From Ligilactobacillus ceti DSM 22408 (GTDB lineage: Bacteria; Bacillota; Bacilli; Lactobacillales; Lactobacillaceae): a stretch of DNA of 64,000 bases. The position numbers and the translations under genes are program-made. The stretch spans positions 578,159-642,158 of the forward strand of contig NZ_KE383993.1 of NCBI RefSeq assembly GCF_000423245.1, in the 5' to 3' direction. The notes beneath the pieces are model-generated. The model was not told the origin of the DNA, made no database searches, and saw only the letters and a program-made list of their open reading frames with translations. Shown here piece after piece: positions 10,464 to 20,047 of the stretch; within the stretch, counting starts at the first letter, position 1; each line of letters begins with the position of its first letter.

Positions 10464-10535
10464 TAATAGAACCTCCTGTAGTTTGTAAGAAAAATCTATC
10501 AACATCACTGTTTTCTAGATTGTTCTTTAATTATT

Positions 10536-10564
10536 ATTATACTACTTCCAGCCAAGAAAACCAA
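10536..10564 (-). promoter_or_regulatory. tuf promoter
   Basis: On the minus strand TTGGTT (10564-10559) and TATAAT (10541-10536) are spaced by 17 bases. This gives a leader of about 65 bases before the tuf start at 10463. Confidence 0.65.
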
Positions 10565-10682
10565 CTTTTTTTATTGGTCTCGAAAGGAAGAATTCTTAAA
10601 ATATTATATAGATAGATTCGCGGTTTGTAAATACTAAAAATGAAATTTATTCAAAATAATTGAAAATTATTTCAATTCCTGG

Positions 10683-11579
10683 TTAAACTTGCCATTTTTG
10701 GACTTCCGCTTCTAAAATATCACGCATTTTAGTTTCTTTTGATGACATTTCACAAGTTTTATCATTTAGTAAAATTTCATACCAATTTGATTCAGAAGAT
10801 AAAAACTGCTCATTCGTCGGATATAACAAAATCATTTTTAACGTTAAATCTTTCCAAAATAACATTTTTTGATTATCTGTTAAATTAGTATCGGCCAATA
10901 AGCTATTTTGCATAACTTGATAACTTGCCATTTTTTCCAGTTCTGCTAATTCGCTCGGAACTAATAAATGACAATTTAAAAAAGCGTCAACAAATTCAAC
11001 TTCTCTAGCATAATCTAATTTACGTAATTCGTCTAGTAAATTTACCCGAATAAATGCATTTATATTATCATCTTTTAATAATTGACTAGTTATTGTGGTA
11101 TATGTCGCATAATCAAGTGCTTGAGCAGCTTTAACCAGTTGTCTTTGCACAACTAATTCATTAACGCCTAAATAACGATATTGTCGTTTTAACTCATTCA
11201 CTTCGCGCTGATGCTCGGTTTGATATTTCATATCGGCCTTTTCTAAAATTTGTTTAAAAAAAGCGATTTCCCCATCGTTCATATATTGTTTTAAATTTTG
11301 CAATAACTGCCAAGCAAAAATTTGTTGTCCTGCTGCGACTACAACTTCAAAATAAGCTTGTAACTTATTATTATCAGCAATATATTCTTTTAAATAGTCA
11401 TTAGCTATTTGCATCGCACTAGTTAATTCATTCAATTGAACTAACACTTGAAACAATAAATAATTCACCGTAAAAGTCTGATTCTCACCATACAATACTT
11501 CTAATTGCGCTTTAGCTTTTAAATAATCCGCTTGTTCAAAAGCTATTTTGGCATTTTTTAAGGATATTTCTTTTTCCAT
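10683..11579 (-). CDS. TPR-like helical repeat protein of unknown function
   Basis: About 298 residues, almost entirely helical, with Ala/Leu/Tyr-rich degenerate tetratricopeptide-like repeats near the start (IAFEQADYLKAKAQLEVLYG, then NYLLFQVLVQLNELTSAMQIA). No catalytic motif, signal peptide or membrane segment is visible, so it is a likely cytoplasmic scaffold or adaptor. The ATG at 11579 has AAGGAAG eight bases upstream; the frame could open at a TTG at 11609, but that would lie inside the rnjB terminator and before the ribosome binding site. It sits between rnjB and tuf, separated from rnjB by a terminator. Function cannot be inferred. Confidence 0.8.
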   Translation of the reverse strand: MEKEISLKNAKIAFEQADYLKAKAQLEVLYGENQTFTVNYLLFQVLVQLNELTSAMQIANDYLKEYIADNNKLQAYFEVVVAAGQQIFAWQLLQNLKQYMNDGEIAFFKQILEKADMKYQTEHQREVNELKRQYRYLGVNELVVQRQLVKAAQALDYATYTTITSQLLKDDNINAFIRVNLLDELRKLDYAREVEFVDAFLNCHLLVPSELAELEKMASYQVMQNSLLADTNLTDNQKMLFWKDLTLKMILLYPTNEQFLSSESNWYEILLNDKTCEMSSKETKMRDILEAEVQKWQV

Positions 11580-11607
11580 GTTTAAATCTTCCTTATATCG
11601 TTTTAAC

Positions 11608-11645
11608 AAAAAAGAGCTGTGAAAAAATCACAACCCTTTTTTATT
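11608..11645 (-). terminator. rnjB terminator
   Basis: AAAAGGGTTGTGA pairs with TCACAGCTCTTTT (two G-U pairs) and is followed by a T-run on the minus strand, immediately after the rnjB stop codon. Confidence 0.8.
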
Positions 11646-11646
11646 T

Positions 11647-13365
11647 TTAATTCTTTTTCTTATGATCTTTATTTTTACGATAGTTATTATATTGATTAAT
11701 TTCCATAATAACTGGCAAAATCACAGGATGACGTCGTGTTTGTTCATAAAGATAACGATTTAAATTATCACGGATATCTTGTTTTAAATGACTCCAATCA
11801 AATTCTTTATTATCTAAATTAGCTTGAACAACTGTTTTAACGATTTTGGCACTTTCATCCATTAAATCACGGTTGTTCTTCACATATACAAACCCTCTTG
11901 ATGTTAATTTTGGTTCATCAACAATCTTTTTCTTCTTACGATCAATTGTGATTACCGCAATAAAAATACCATCTTCTGATAAGACTTTACGATCGCGTAA
12001 AACGATATTACCGATATCACCAACACCAATTCCGTCAATCATTGTATTACCAACTTCAACAGAACCTGTAATCGCCATCTTACCTTTTGTATATTCTAAA
12101 ACATCACCTTTTTTCAAGATAAAGATATTTTCTTTTGGAATACCGATTTCTTCAGCCCAACGACGGTTAGCTGATAATAAACGATATTCACCTTGAACAG
12201 GTACAACGTATTTAGGTTTTAGTAAATTCATCATCAATTGTAAATCATCACGATTAGCATGTCCGGAAGAGTTTAATTCTTCAGAAATAGCTTTGACAGT
12301 CGCACCTGCACGATAAATCATATCCCGCGTCTTAGCCATCATAGTTTCCATCGCATGCGATGGTGTTGTTGTAATAAAGACTAAGTCACCTTCATGCAAG
12401 TTAACTTTACGATGACGTTTTTGTGCCATTTTTTGCAATGATTTTAATGGTTCACCAGAACGACCCGTTTCTAAAATAACAATCTGATCTTCTGGATATT
12501 TATCAATTTCATTTAAATTAATTAACATGTTTTCATCTGGTAAATGAAGTTTGTTCAATTTCATCGCTGTACGAACGATTTTCTCAACATCATAACCTGT
12601 TAAAGCTACTTTGCGATTATATTTAGCCGCTGCATTGAAAACTTGTTGGACACGTAAAATATTAGATGCTTTACAAGCAACGATAATCCGACCTTTACTA
12701 TCTTCAAAATTTTCAGCAATAAAATCATAAATTTCACGTTCATCAGCAATCCGTTTAGCCGCTGCTGAATCATCTGCATTCGCAGAATCACTCAATAACG
12801 CTAAGACGCCTTCACTACCAATTTCAGCCAAACGTGCTAAATCACTCCGATAACCGGGTGCAGCTGTTTGATCAAATTTGAAATCACCTGTGTAAACAAT
12901 ACTACCTTTAGCAGTCTTCACAACAATCCCTAATGATTCCGGAATGGAATGGGTTGTTTTAAAGAAAGAAATAGTTGTATCGTCAGAAAAATCAATTTCT
13001 GTTTGTTCTGTAATTACATGGAAATCTCTAAATTTCTTAGATTTTTCTTCACCTTCACACGCAATTCGTGCCAAAGCAATTGTTAATTCGGAACCAAAAA
13101 CAGGTACTGAAAATTCACTCACGAAATATGGTAATGCTCCAATTGCATCTGCATGTCCGTGTGTTAAAAAGACACCTTTAATTTTGCTAGCATTTTCTTT
13201 TAAATAGCTAAAATCAGGAATAACAATATCAATCCCTAATAAACCACTTTCAGGGTATTGCAAACCACAATCTAAAATAAAAATATCTTCATCGACTTCA
13301 ACTGCATACATGTTTTTAGCATTTTCACGTACCCCACCTAATGGGATAATTTTAATATCACTCAT
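11647..13365 (-). CDS. rnjB: Ribonuclease J2
   Basis: A 572-residue metallo-beta-lactamase/beta-CASP RNase that works with RNase J1 in 5'-3' decay and mRNA cleavage. The metal motif reads HGHADA at 69-74, where the J1 paralogue in this window has HGHEDH, so one canonical zinc-ligand histidine is an alanine. That is the known mark of the weakly active J2 subunit. Later motifs TTHSIPESLG and SSGHANRDD are present, and the C-terminal dimerisation domain is complete. The ATG at 13365 follows GAGGTG. It lies directly downstream of pnp; a TATAAT sequence in the gap allows separate transcription. Confidence 0.95.
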   Translation of the reverse strand: MSDIKIIPLGGVRENAKNMYAVEVDEDIFILDCGLQYPESGLLGIDIVIPDFSYLKENASKIKGVFLTHGHADAIGALPYFVSEFSVPVFGSELTIALARIACEGEEKSKKFRDFHVITEQTEIDFSDDTTISFFKTTHSIPESLGIVVKTAKGSIVYTGDFKFDQTAAPGYRSDLARLAEIGSEGVLALLSDSANADDSAAAKRIADEREIYDFIAENFEDSKGRIIVACKASNILRVQQVFNAAAKYNRKVALTGYDVEKIVRTAMKLNKLHLPDENMLINLNEIDKYPEDQIVILETGRSGEPLKSLQKMAQKRHRKVNLHEGDLVFITTTPSHAMETMMAKTRDMIYRAGATVKAISEELNSSGHANRDDLQLMMNLLKPKYVVPVQGEYRLLSANRRWAEEIGIPKENIFILKKGDVLEYTKGKMAITGSVEVGNTMIDGIGVGDIGNIVLRDRKVLSEDGIFIAVITIDRKKKKIVDEPKLTSRGFVYVKNNRDLMDESAKIVKTVVQANLDNKEFDWSHLKQDIRDNLNRYLYEQTRRHPVILPVIMEINQYNNYRKNKDHKKKN

Positions 13366-13463
13366 TCTTTCACCTCACTTAATAATTTAATCTTAACTTG
13401 AATAATAATAATTTGTTTGTTTATCCAAAATCTTTAATGATTAATCAACTATATATTATAACA

Positions 13464-13498
13464 CAAAACGTTTTTTTCTGCTTTTTACAGACGTTTTG
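13464..13498 (-). terminator. Possible pnp terminator or attenuating hairpin
   Basis: CAAAACGT and ACGTTTTG form an 8-base inverted repeat around a 19-base loop that can also pair CTG with CAG. There is no clean T-run after it, so termination is only a possibility. Confidence 0.4.
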
Positions 13499-13500
13499 GT

Positions 13501-15702
13501 TTAGTCACGTTGTTTAATAACGAAACCTTTTCCAGCTGGTTTTTCTTTTTTAGGTTCTTCTTTTTTTGTTTCAACTTGCACTTCTTTAGTTTCTTCTTGT
13601 GTTAGTAAAACTTTATGAGAAGCATTAATTCTATTTTGACGATCAATTTCAGTAATCTTAACTTGTAATGTATCTCCAATTGAGACCACAGATTCAACAT
13701 CTTTTACACGTTCATTAGATAATTGAGAAATATGAACTAAAGCTTGTTTACCTGGTAAAACTTGGACAAAAGCACCGAATTTTTCAATGCGAACAACTTT
13801 AGCATCATAAATTTCGCCAACTTTTACTTCTTTAGTTAAGACTTCAATAATTTCTTTAGCGCGTGTAATTGCTGCTTGATCAGAAGAAGCGATTCTTACT
13901 GTACCATCTTCATCGATATCGATTGTAACACCTGTTTCATCGATAATCTTATTGATAGTTTCGCCACCTTTACCGATAACAACTTTAATTTTATCTTTAT
14001 CGATTTTAATTACATCGATCTTAGGTGCATATTCACTTAATTCATCACGGTATTTAGGAATTGTTGTTGTAATCACATCTAAAATTTGTAAACGAGCTTT
14101 CTTAGCTTGAGCTAAAGCTTCTTCTAAAATTTCACGTGTAATACCATCTGTCTTAATATCCATTTGTAAAGCTGTAATTCCGGCTGTTGTTCCGGCAACT
14201 TTAAAGTCCATATCACCTAAATGATCTTCTAAACCTTGAATATCAGTTAAAATAGTATAATCATCATTTTCTTTCACTAAGCCCATTGCAATTCCGGCTA
14301 CAGGCGCTTTAATAGGAACACCACCCGCCATCAAAGCTAAAGTACTTGCACAAATACTTGCTTGTGAAGATGAACCATTTGATTCTAAAACTTCAGCAAC
14401 TAAACGAATTGTATATGGGAATGTTTCTTCATCTGGAATCACTGGTAATAAAGCTCTTTCACCTAAAGCACCATGTCCGATTTCACGTCGTCCTGGAGCT
14501 CCATTACGACCTGTTCCCCCAACACAGAATTGTGGGAAATTATAATGATGTAAGAAACGTTTTGATTCAACAACACCTAAATCATCGATAATTTGATGTT
14601 CTGATAATTGTCCTAATGTTAAGACAGATAAAGCTTGTGTTTGTCCCCGAGTAAACAAACCTGAACCGTGTACACGAGGTAAGTAATCAACTTGAGCATC
14701 TAATGGACGGATTTCATCCACTTTACGACCATCTGGACGAATCTTATCAACTGTAATTAATTCACGAACAATTTGTTTTTCTAAATCTTCTAAAATAGCT
14801 TTAACTTCAGTAATTTTTTCATTGATTTCATCAGCTGTTAATTCTGCTTCTGTAAATTTGTTTGTATATGCTTCAACATATTCTGCTTTTAAATTAGCAA
14901 TATTTTCTTCACGAGCTAATTTTTCTTCAGTTAAAATAGCAGCACGCATTTCGGCAGCAATTTTTTCATTGATTTCAGCTTTTAACTCTTGAGAAACAGT
15001 TAAAATTTCTGGAATCATTTTTTCTTTACCGATTTCTTTAATAATTTCAGATTGGAATGCACATAAACGTTGCACTTCTGCATGACCTGCCATTAAACCA
15101 GCTAAAATTTCTTCTTCACTAATTTCGTTAGCACCAGATTCAACCATGTTAATAGCTTGAGCAGTACCAGCAACAGTAATATCTAAATCACTTTTTTCTT
15201 TTTGTTCAATAGTAGGACAGATAATTAATTCTCCGTCCACACGGCCGACATTAACACCTGCAATCGGACCTTCAAAAGGAATATCAGAGACACCTAAAGC
15301 TAAAGAAGAACCAAGCATAGCTGCCACTTCTGGTGAACAATCTGGATCAACACTTAAAACAGTATTTGTTACTTGCACTTCATTGCGGTAACCTTCTGGG
15401 AAAAGTGGGCGAATTGGTCGATCAATTAAACGTGCTGTTAAAGTTGCATGTTCACTTGGTTTACCTTCACGTTTTAAAAAGCCACCAGGTACTTTACCTG
15501 CTGCATATAACTTTTCATTATAATTAATTGTTAGTGGAAAGAAGTCACCTTGTCCTGCTTCACTACTACCAACTGCAGCTGATAAAACTGTTGTATCACC
15601 ATAACGTACAACAACTGCACCATTTGCTTGTTTCGCTACTTCACCGATTTCAACTTTCATCGGTTTATTATTTATTTCAATCTCAAAAACATGTTTATCC
15701 AT
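13501..15702 (-). CDS. pnp: Polynucleotide phosphorylase
   Basis: A 733-residue 3'-5' phosphorolytic exoribonuclease. Order of domains: first RNase PH domain (about 10-145), alpha-helical linker (about 240-315), second RNase PH domain (about 325-555, with TRGQTQAL and the active-site acidic cluster LEDHLGDMD at 491-499), KH domain (about 563-620, GKGG at 577-580), S1 domain (about 627-695, [19 protein letters not shown]), and a charged tail. The ATG at 15702 follows GGAGG. It lies downstream of rpsO, the classical rpsO-pnp arrangement, but with a strong terminator in between. Confidence 0.97.
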   Translation of the reverse strand: MDKHVFEIEINNKPMKVEIGEVAKQANGAVVVRYGDTTVLSAAVGSSEAGQGDFFPLTINYNEKLYAAGKVPGGFLKREGKPSEHATLTARLIDRPIRPLFPEGYRNEVQVTNTVLSVDPDCSPEVAAMLGSSLALGVSDIPFEGPIAGVNVGRVDGELIICPTIEQKEKSDLDITVAGTAQAINMVESGANEISEEEILAGLMAGHAEVQRLCAFQSEIIKEIGKEKMIPEILTVSQELKAEINEKIAAEMRAAILTEEKLAREENIANLKAEYVEAYTNKFTEAELTADEINEKITEVKAILEDLEKQIVRELITVDKIRPDGRKVDEIRPLDAQVDYLPRVHGSGLFTRGQTQALSVLTLGQLSEHQIIDDLGVVESKRFLHHYNFPQFCVGGTGRNGAPGRREIGHGALGERALLPVIPDEETFPYTIRLVAEVLESNGSSSQASICASTLALMAGGVPIKAPVAGIAMGLVKENDDYTILTDIQGLEDHLGDMDFKVAGTTAGITALQMDIKTDGITREILEEALAQAKKARLQILDVITTTIPKYRDELSEYAPKIDVIKIDKDKIKVVIGKGGETINKIIDETGVTIDIDEDGTVRIASSDQAAITRAKEIIEVLTKEVKVGEIYDAKVVRIEKFGAFVQVLPGKQALVHISQLSNERVKDVESVVSIGDTLQVKITEIDRQNRINASHKVLLTQEETKEVQVETKKEEPKKEKPAGKGFVIKQRD

Positions 15703-15791
15703 TATTGAGCCTCCGTTAATCTATTTAAATTCTTACTTTTATAATTATACCGTAATCTGACGCTAAACGCTTAATGAAAACTTAAAATTCA

Positions 15792-15830
15792 TAAAAAAAA
15801 GCAACGAATCATCTAAATGACCGTTGCTTT
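15792..15830 (-). terminator. rpsO terminator
   Basis: AAGCAACG pairs with CGTTGCTT and is followed by TTTTTTTT on the minus strand, right after rpsO and before pnp. Confidence 0.88.
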
Positions 15831-15848
15831 GTAGGATTTTTTCGTTGA

Positions 15849-16118
15849 TTAACGACGTAAACCTAAACGTTTGATTAATTCACGATAGCTTTGAACATCG
15901 TTCTTACGTAAGTAAGCTAAGAGATTACGACGGTGACCGATTTTCTTCATCAAACCACGTTGTGCAGAAAAATCTTTCTTGTGTGTACGTAAGTGATCGT
16001 TAAGTTCGTTAATGTCAGCTGTTAAAACTGCGATTTGAACTTCTGTTGATCCTGTATCTCCTTCATGACGAGCGAAGTCTGTCATGATTTGTGTTCTTTT
16101 TTCGTTTGAAATTGCCAT
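15849..16118 (-). CDS. rpsO: 30S ribosomal protein S15
   Basis: An 89-residue primary 16S-binding protein of the small-subunit platform, of normal length. It contains the S15 signature from [12 protein letters not shown] through [14 protein letters not shown] to [10 protein letters not shown], and ends in IKRLGLRR. The ATG at 16118 follows AAAGGTGG. It has its own promoter and a structured leader that may mediate autoregulation by S15, and is divergent from rpsT. Confidence 0.98.
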   Translation of the reverse strand: MAISNEKRTQIMTDFARHEGDTGSTEVQIAVLTADINELNDHLRTHKKDFSAQRGLMKKIGHRRNLLAYLRKNDVQSYRELIKRLGLRR

Positions 16119-16213
16119 TGTTAATTTCCACCTTTCTGATTGTCACCTAAAACCGAGTAAAACACCGGTGAAAGTTGTTAAACTAAGTTAAAGGTCTACG
16201 CTTATTAGCGTAC
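16119..16213 (-). promoter_or_regulatory. rpsO leader, candidate S15 autoregulatory element
   Basis: The roughly 95-base leader of rpsO contains a TACGC/GCGTA hairpin (16197-16212) and then CACC/GGTG and ACCG/CGGT pairings (about 16145-16175) that could fold next to the ribosome binding site. S15 leaders are an established autoregulatory RNA class in Firmicutes. Assignment rests on position and folding by eye only. Confidence 0.45.
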
Positions 16214-16219
16214 TCAATT

Positions 16220-16248
16220 AATTTACAAGATTTTGGCCTAAAATGCAA
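16220..16248 (-). promoter_or_regulatory. rpsO promoter
   Basis: On the minus strand TTGCAT (16248-16243) and TAAATT (16225-16220) have 17-base spacing. Confidence 0.5.
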
Positions 16249-16318
16249 GTTTTTCTGAACTTTTTTCTCATTTTTTATCTGTCAAGGATATTTTCTTGAC
16301 ATCAATTGCATTTTTTTA

Positions 16319-16347
16319 TTGCATTGTCTTATCAGCTCTTGTATAAT
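16319..16347 (+). promoter_or_regulatory. rpsT promoter
   Basis: TTGCAT (16319-16324), a 17-base spacer and a consensus TATAAT (16342-16347) lie 67 bases before the rpsT start. Confidence 0.65.
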
Positions 16348-16413
16348 AATCACTGTTGAAAATTTAAATGATACTATCTCAGTAATCATAAATAAAACGT
16401 GGAGGTGACTTTG

Positions 16414-16668
16414 ATGCCAATTATTAAATCCGCAATCAAACGTGTAAAAACAACAGAAAAAGCTAACGCTCGTAACTCTGCTCAAATGAGCGCAATGAGA
16501 ACAGCTGTTAAAAAATTCGAAGAAGCTGTAACTGCAGGTGCAGAAAACACTGAAGATTTATTCAAACAAGCAGTTTCTGCAATCGATAAAGCTCATTCTA
16601 AAGGTTTGATTAAAGCTAATAAAGCTGCTCGTGATAAATCACGCATGGCTGCTCGCTTAAACAAATAA
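16414..16668 (+). CDS. rpsT: 30S ribosomal protein S20
   Basis: An 84-residue, lysine- and alanine-rich helical protein that binds 16S rRNA, of normal length. It begins [18 protein letters not shown] and contains the [21 protein letters not shown] helix. The ATG at 16414 has GGAGGTGA seven bases upstream. An in-frame GTG at 16399 overlaps that ribosome binding site and is rejected. It is monocistronic, divergent from rpsO and convergent with holA. Confidence 0.98.
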   Translation: MPIIKSAIKRVKTTEKANARNSAQMSAMRTAVKKFEEAVTAGAENTEDLFKQAVSAIDKAHSKGLIKANKAARDKSRMAARLNK

Positions 16669-16673
16669 TCTTT

Positions 16674-16712
16674 AAAAAAACGCCAACTATTAAGTTAGTT
16701 GGCGTTTTTTTA
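16674..16712. terminator. Bidirectional terminator between rpsT and holA
   Basis: AAACGCCAACTA pairs with TAGTTGGCGTTT and is followed by T-runs on both strands; it reaches the last codons of holA. Confidence 0.9.
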
Positions 16713-17765
16713 TTTTAAAGTTATATAATCTAACAAAAACAATTGAAAAATATAACTTGGATCTAAAGATGTCGTCTTTAACTTCTTATCAACTTCAAAT
16801 AATCCATAGTAAGCTTTTTTTAAATCTTCTCGCTGAAACTTTTGCGCTTGTCGCATTACAATTTCAATTCGTTTCGGATTAGCTTTTAACGCTTTAGTAA
16901 TTTCACCTTGGGCATAGCCAATTTTTGATAAAATTTGAATTTGTAACATTAATCTAAACTGACTCATTAATAACGCGTTAATCTGAATCGGATTATTTTC
17001 ATCTTTGCTACCAGTTTTATTACTCAAAATATCGCGATAACGTTCCAAACTATGTGCAATATCTTTTTTCAAAACAAAATCAACCAAATCAAAAACATTT
17101 TGTTCAACTGATTTTGGTACTAAACCAGCAACGGTCTGATAATCAATCACTTGATTTTCTACACTTAATTGTAATTTAGCAACTTCATTCATCGTTAGTT
17201 GCATCTCAAGATTCGTCCGCTCCAATAACAATTCTAAAGCAGCTGGTTCAATCGTAAATCCTTTTTGTTTTAATTCGCTTTGAATTAATTTCTTTAACCC
17301 ATATTCATTCAACGGCTGATTTTGCACGACTAAAGCTAAACGTTTTAAATCTTTAACGATTTTTTTACGTCCATCTAATTTTTTATAATTAGCTAAAATA
17401 ACTAACAATGTAGTTGGTTGGGGATTTTTTAAATAATTTTCTAAATATTTCACATCATGTTCTACTTTATTTTTCGCCTTAGCCCCTGTTAAAAATACTG
17501 GATTTTGTAAAAAAACAATCCGATATTCACCAAAGAAAGGAACTGACTGCGCATCATCGAGCGCTGTCGCTAATGGGATGTTTTCCAAATCATATTTTCC
17601 AACATTAAATTCTCGTTCAGCAGCTGGAATCTTATCCAAAAAAGCTTGTTTAATTTTTTCTAAATAATATTTATCTTCCCCCACCACTAAATACACTGGT
17701 GAAAATTGATCTTTTTCAATATTCTTCAATAAAGTTTGAACTGTTATTTCATTACTTTTTCCCAT
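16710..17765 (-). CDS. holA: DNA polymerase III subunit delta
   Basis: A 351-residue clamp-loader subunit that opens the beta clamp. It starts with the typical PVYLVVGEDKYYLEKI motif and has the FGEYRIVFL and LDYITLK end regions of the HolA family; residues beyond about 215 form the helical collar domain. The ATG at 17765 has AGGAGG eight bases upstream. It is the last gene of the comEA-comEB-comEC-holA run, 18 bases after comEC, and convergent with rpsT. Confidence 0.93.
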   Translation of the reverse strand: MGKSNEITVQTLLKNIEKDQFSPVYLVVGEDKYYLEKIKQAFLDKIPAAEREFNVGKYDLENIPLATALDDAQSVPFFGEYRIVFLQNPVFLTGAKAKNKVEHDVKYLENYLKNPQPTTLLVILANYKKLDGRKKIVKDLKRLALVVQNQPLNEYGLKKLIQSELKQKGFTIEPAALELLLERTNLEMQLTMNEVAKLQLSVENQVIDYQTVAGLVPKSVEQNVFDLVDFVLKKDIAHSLERYRDILSNKTGSKDENNPIQINALLMSQFRLMLQIQILSKIGYAQGEITKALKANPKRIEIVMRQAQKFQREDLKKAYYGLFEVDKKLKTTSLDPSYIFQLFLLDYITLK

Positions 17766-17783
17766 TAAACAACCTCCTTTCCT

Positions 17784-19976
17784 TTATTTTATTCTTATTT
17801 TACGCCATTTTCCCATTTGATACAGCTGTAATTCCACATGACGACCAACTTTTTTCACTTTCATCATACCATCATGCGCGGTTAGATAATATGGTATTTG
17901 ATACTTTTCTAAATTTTCTAAAGTGATTTGCGCTGGATGGCCATAGCGATTTTTACGACCACAAGAAATCAAAGCGACGCATGGTTTGGTGCTTTGTAAT
18001 AATTGAGGGTGTGTTGATGTTTGACTGCCATGATGCCCTGTTTTTAAAATATCAATTTTTAAATTCGGGTGCTCTTTTAAAATCTTCAATTCTCCTGCTT
18101 GATTTAAATCTCCAGAAAAGAAACATTGTAATCCAGCGAATTGTTTAATAAATGTTATTGAATCTTCATTTTTACCAGCACCAACTTGTATAGGGTACAA
18201 AATTTCAGTTTGTGAAACACCCCAATTCATACCTTTTAAGACTGGATAAACATCAGCTAAGGTATTCTCAGATTGATCTAAACGCCGTAAAAATGCAGAT
18301 TGTTTTTCCATCCCCGCTGGAACATAAATTTTAGCGATCTTAATATGGCGAGAAATAGCAGGAAAATCACCTATATGATCAGTATCTTGATGTGTTAACA
18401 CTAAGTGATCTAAGTGCATCAAGCCTTTACTTTTCAAATAATTAACAATAATTTTTTCACCATTCGTTTTGCGTTTCTTTGGATTACGCTGCTTCATAGC
18501 AGAAAAATTCAACTTCCCACCTGTATCTACTAAAGTAACACTGCGATTAAACCTCTCACGAATTAAAGTACTATCACCTTGTCCAATATCAAAATAAACA
18601 ATCTCCGGTGCGATGGGATACTTAATTACAATGAAATTCCCTACTATTAATATACTTAAGCAAGTAATTAATTTTTGTGGTTTAGTTAATTTTTGTGCAT
18701 AAAACACACTTATCACAATCATTAAAACAACAAGCAAAGACGGTTTTCCATAAGTTATTTCAGTTGGTAATTGCCCAATTTTCACTAATATTAAAGTTAA
18801 AATTTGTAACACTTGATTGCTCATCATCAACATCCACTCTGGACCTAATCCCAACAATAATAACGGAATAAATACAACCGCAAAAATCGGTGTAATTACC
18901 CAAGTTAAAAGTGGTGTTAATAAATTATATTGATACGTATGCCATAAAATTAGCGGTAAAGTTAAAGCATTAATTTTAAGATTCAATTTAAAATAATTAG
19001 CTTCTTGCAATAAAATCAAACCTAACGTTAATAAATAACTTAACTGCACGCCTAAAGAAAATATACTTTCTGGGGCCAAAAATAAATTAACTGCTAACAA
19101 ACATGACCAGGTTGTCAATTTTGTCAATTTAATAACTTTAATTTTCTGTCCCAAAATCAACAACCATGCCATTCCGATCGCACGCACTAAACTAGCTGAT
19201 CCCCCAGCCAAAATTAAATATAACGGCAATACTATTAATAATATGGTCAATTGAGTTTCTTGGGTCACGTGTAAATACGTTAAAATCGTTTTAATAATCC
19301 AAATTACATAAAAAACATGCATTCCTGATAAACAAAATAGATAAATAATTCCTAATTTGCTATAAACATTAGTTAATCCTTGAAAAACTTCTGATTGATA
19401 CCCTACTAATAAAGCTTGCGCATAACTTGCATATGGTTCAGGATACCTTTTTAACTTTTGAATAATCTGCCAACGCAGTGTATGTAATTGATTTACAATA
19501 TTTTTCCTAACAGGTTTAATACTAATAATTTTTTCAATTTTTAATTTGTAAAAAACTCTTTTACCATAATAATAACGACGCGCATCAAACTGATTTTCAT
19601 TAGTTGCCCCTATAAAAGGTTGTAACTGACCAGAAACTTGTAGATAACAACTTTCTTGGAGTTTCAACACTTTGATGTCATTTGTCTTTTTAGGATACCA
19701 GGTACAATTTAATTTGCGCCGAAATTGATCAACCCCACTAAAATAAACACTATTACCATTTATTTTCACTTGATCAGGTTGAACCTTTAAACACAACTGC
19801 AGCATTTGCGGTTGTTTATTTTCAATTAAATGCACCTGTCTTTGATGGGACAACAAATAACAGCTAAACAGAAGTGTTATTAAAATAACACCTCTGATTA
19901 ACCGTTTATTACGTGTTAAAATCAGTCGCCCTTGCCAAATAACCAGACATACTAAAAAGCTATAATGGAAATCCAA
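17784..19976 (-). CDS. comEC: ComEC, competence DNA-uptake channel
   Basis: About 730 residues: the polytopic membrane protein that carries single-stranded DNA across the membrane during transformation. It has N-terminal membrane segments, an extracellular OB-like DUF4131 region (about 60-150), the Competence domain of many membrane helices (about 190-445), and a C-terminal metallo-beta-lactamase-like domain with THQDTDHIGD and TGHHGSQTS motifs. No frameshift is visible. The start is uncertain: the TTG at 19976 has no ribosome binding site, and the frame is open without ATG or GTG back to a stop at 20037-20039. An ATT or other rare codon coupled to comEB translation is possible. Confidence 0.9.
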   Translation of the reverse strand: MDFHYSFLVCLVIWQGRLILTRNKRLIRGVILITLLFSCYLLSHQRQVHLIENKQPQMLQLCLKVQPDQVKINGNSVYFSGVDQFRRKLNCTWYPKKTNDIKVLKLQESCYLQVSGQLQPFIGATNENQFDARRYYYGKRVFYKLKIEKIISIKPVRKNIVNQLHTLRWQIIQKLKRYPEPYASYAQALLVGYQSEVFQGLTNVYSKLGIIYLFCLSGMHVFYVIWIIKTILTYLHVTQETQLTILLIVLPLYLILAGGSASLVRAIGMAWLLILGQKIKVIKLTKLTTWSCLLAVNLFLAPESIFSLGVQLSYLLTLGLILLQEANYFKLNLKINALTLPLILWHTYQYNLLTPLLTWVITPIFAVVFIPLLLLGLGPEWMLMMSNQVLQILTLILVKIGQLPTEITYGKPSLLVVLMIVISVFYAQKLTKPQKLITCLSILIVGNFIVIKYPIAPEIVYFDIGQGDSTLIRERFNRSVTLVDTGGKLNFSAMKQRNPKKRKTNGEKIIVNYLKSKGLMHLDHLVLTHQDTDHIGDFPAISRHIKIAKIYVPAGMEKQSAFLRRLDQSENTLADVYPVLKGMNWGVSQTEILYPIQVGAGKNEDSITFIKQFAGLQCFFSGDLNQAGELKILKEHPNLKIDILKTGHHGSQTSTHPQLLQSTKPCVALISCGRKNRYGHPAQITLENLEKYQIPYYLTAHDGMMKVKKVGRHVELQLYQMGKWRKIRIK

Positions 19977-20047
19977 CGCTAAAAAAGTAACTAAAACTAC
20001 ATTGATTACACTAAAAAAACAAATTCTTTCTAAAATTTAAAACCCTA

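Noticed and set aside
10464-10508. 15-residue extension of EF-Tu
   Set aside because: Covers the leader and its ribosome binding site; EF-Tu starts at [10 protein letters not shown].
11846-12196. 116-residue antisense frame in rnjB
   Set aside because: Shadow of the rnjB codons; unlikely composition for a protein.
16282-16485. 67-residue frame opposite rpsT
   Set aside because: Runs antisense through the rpsT promoter and start, with low-complexity cysteine/phenylalanine content and no ribosome binding site.
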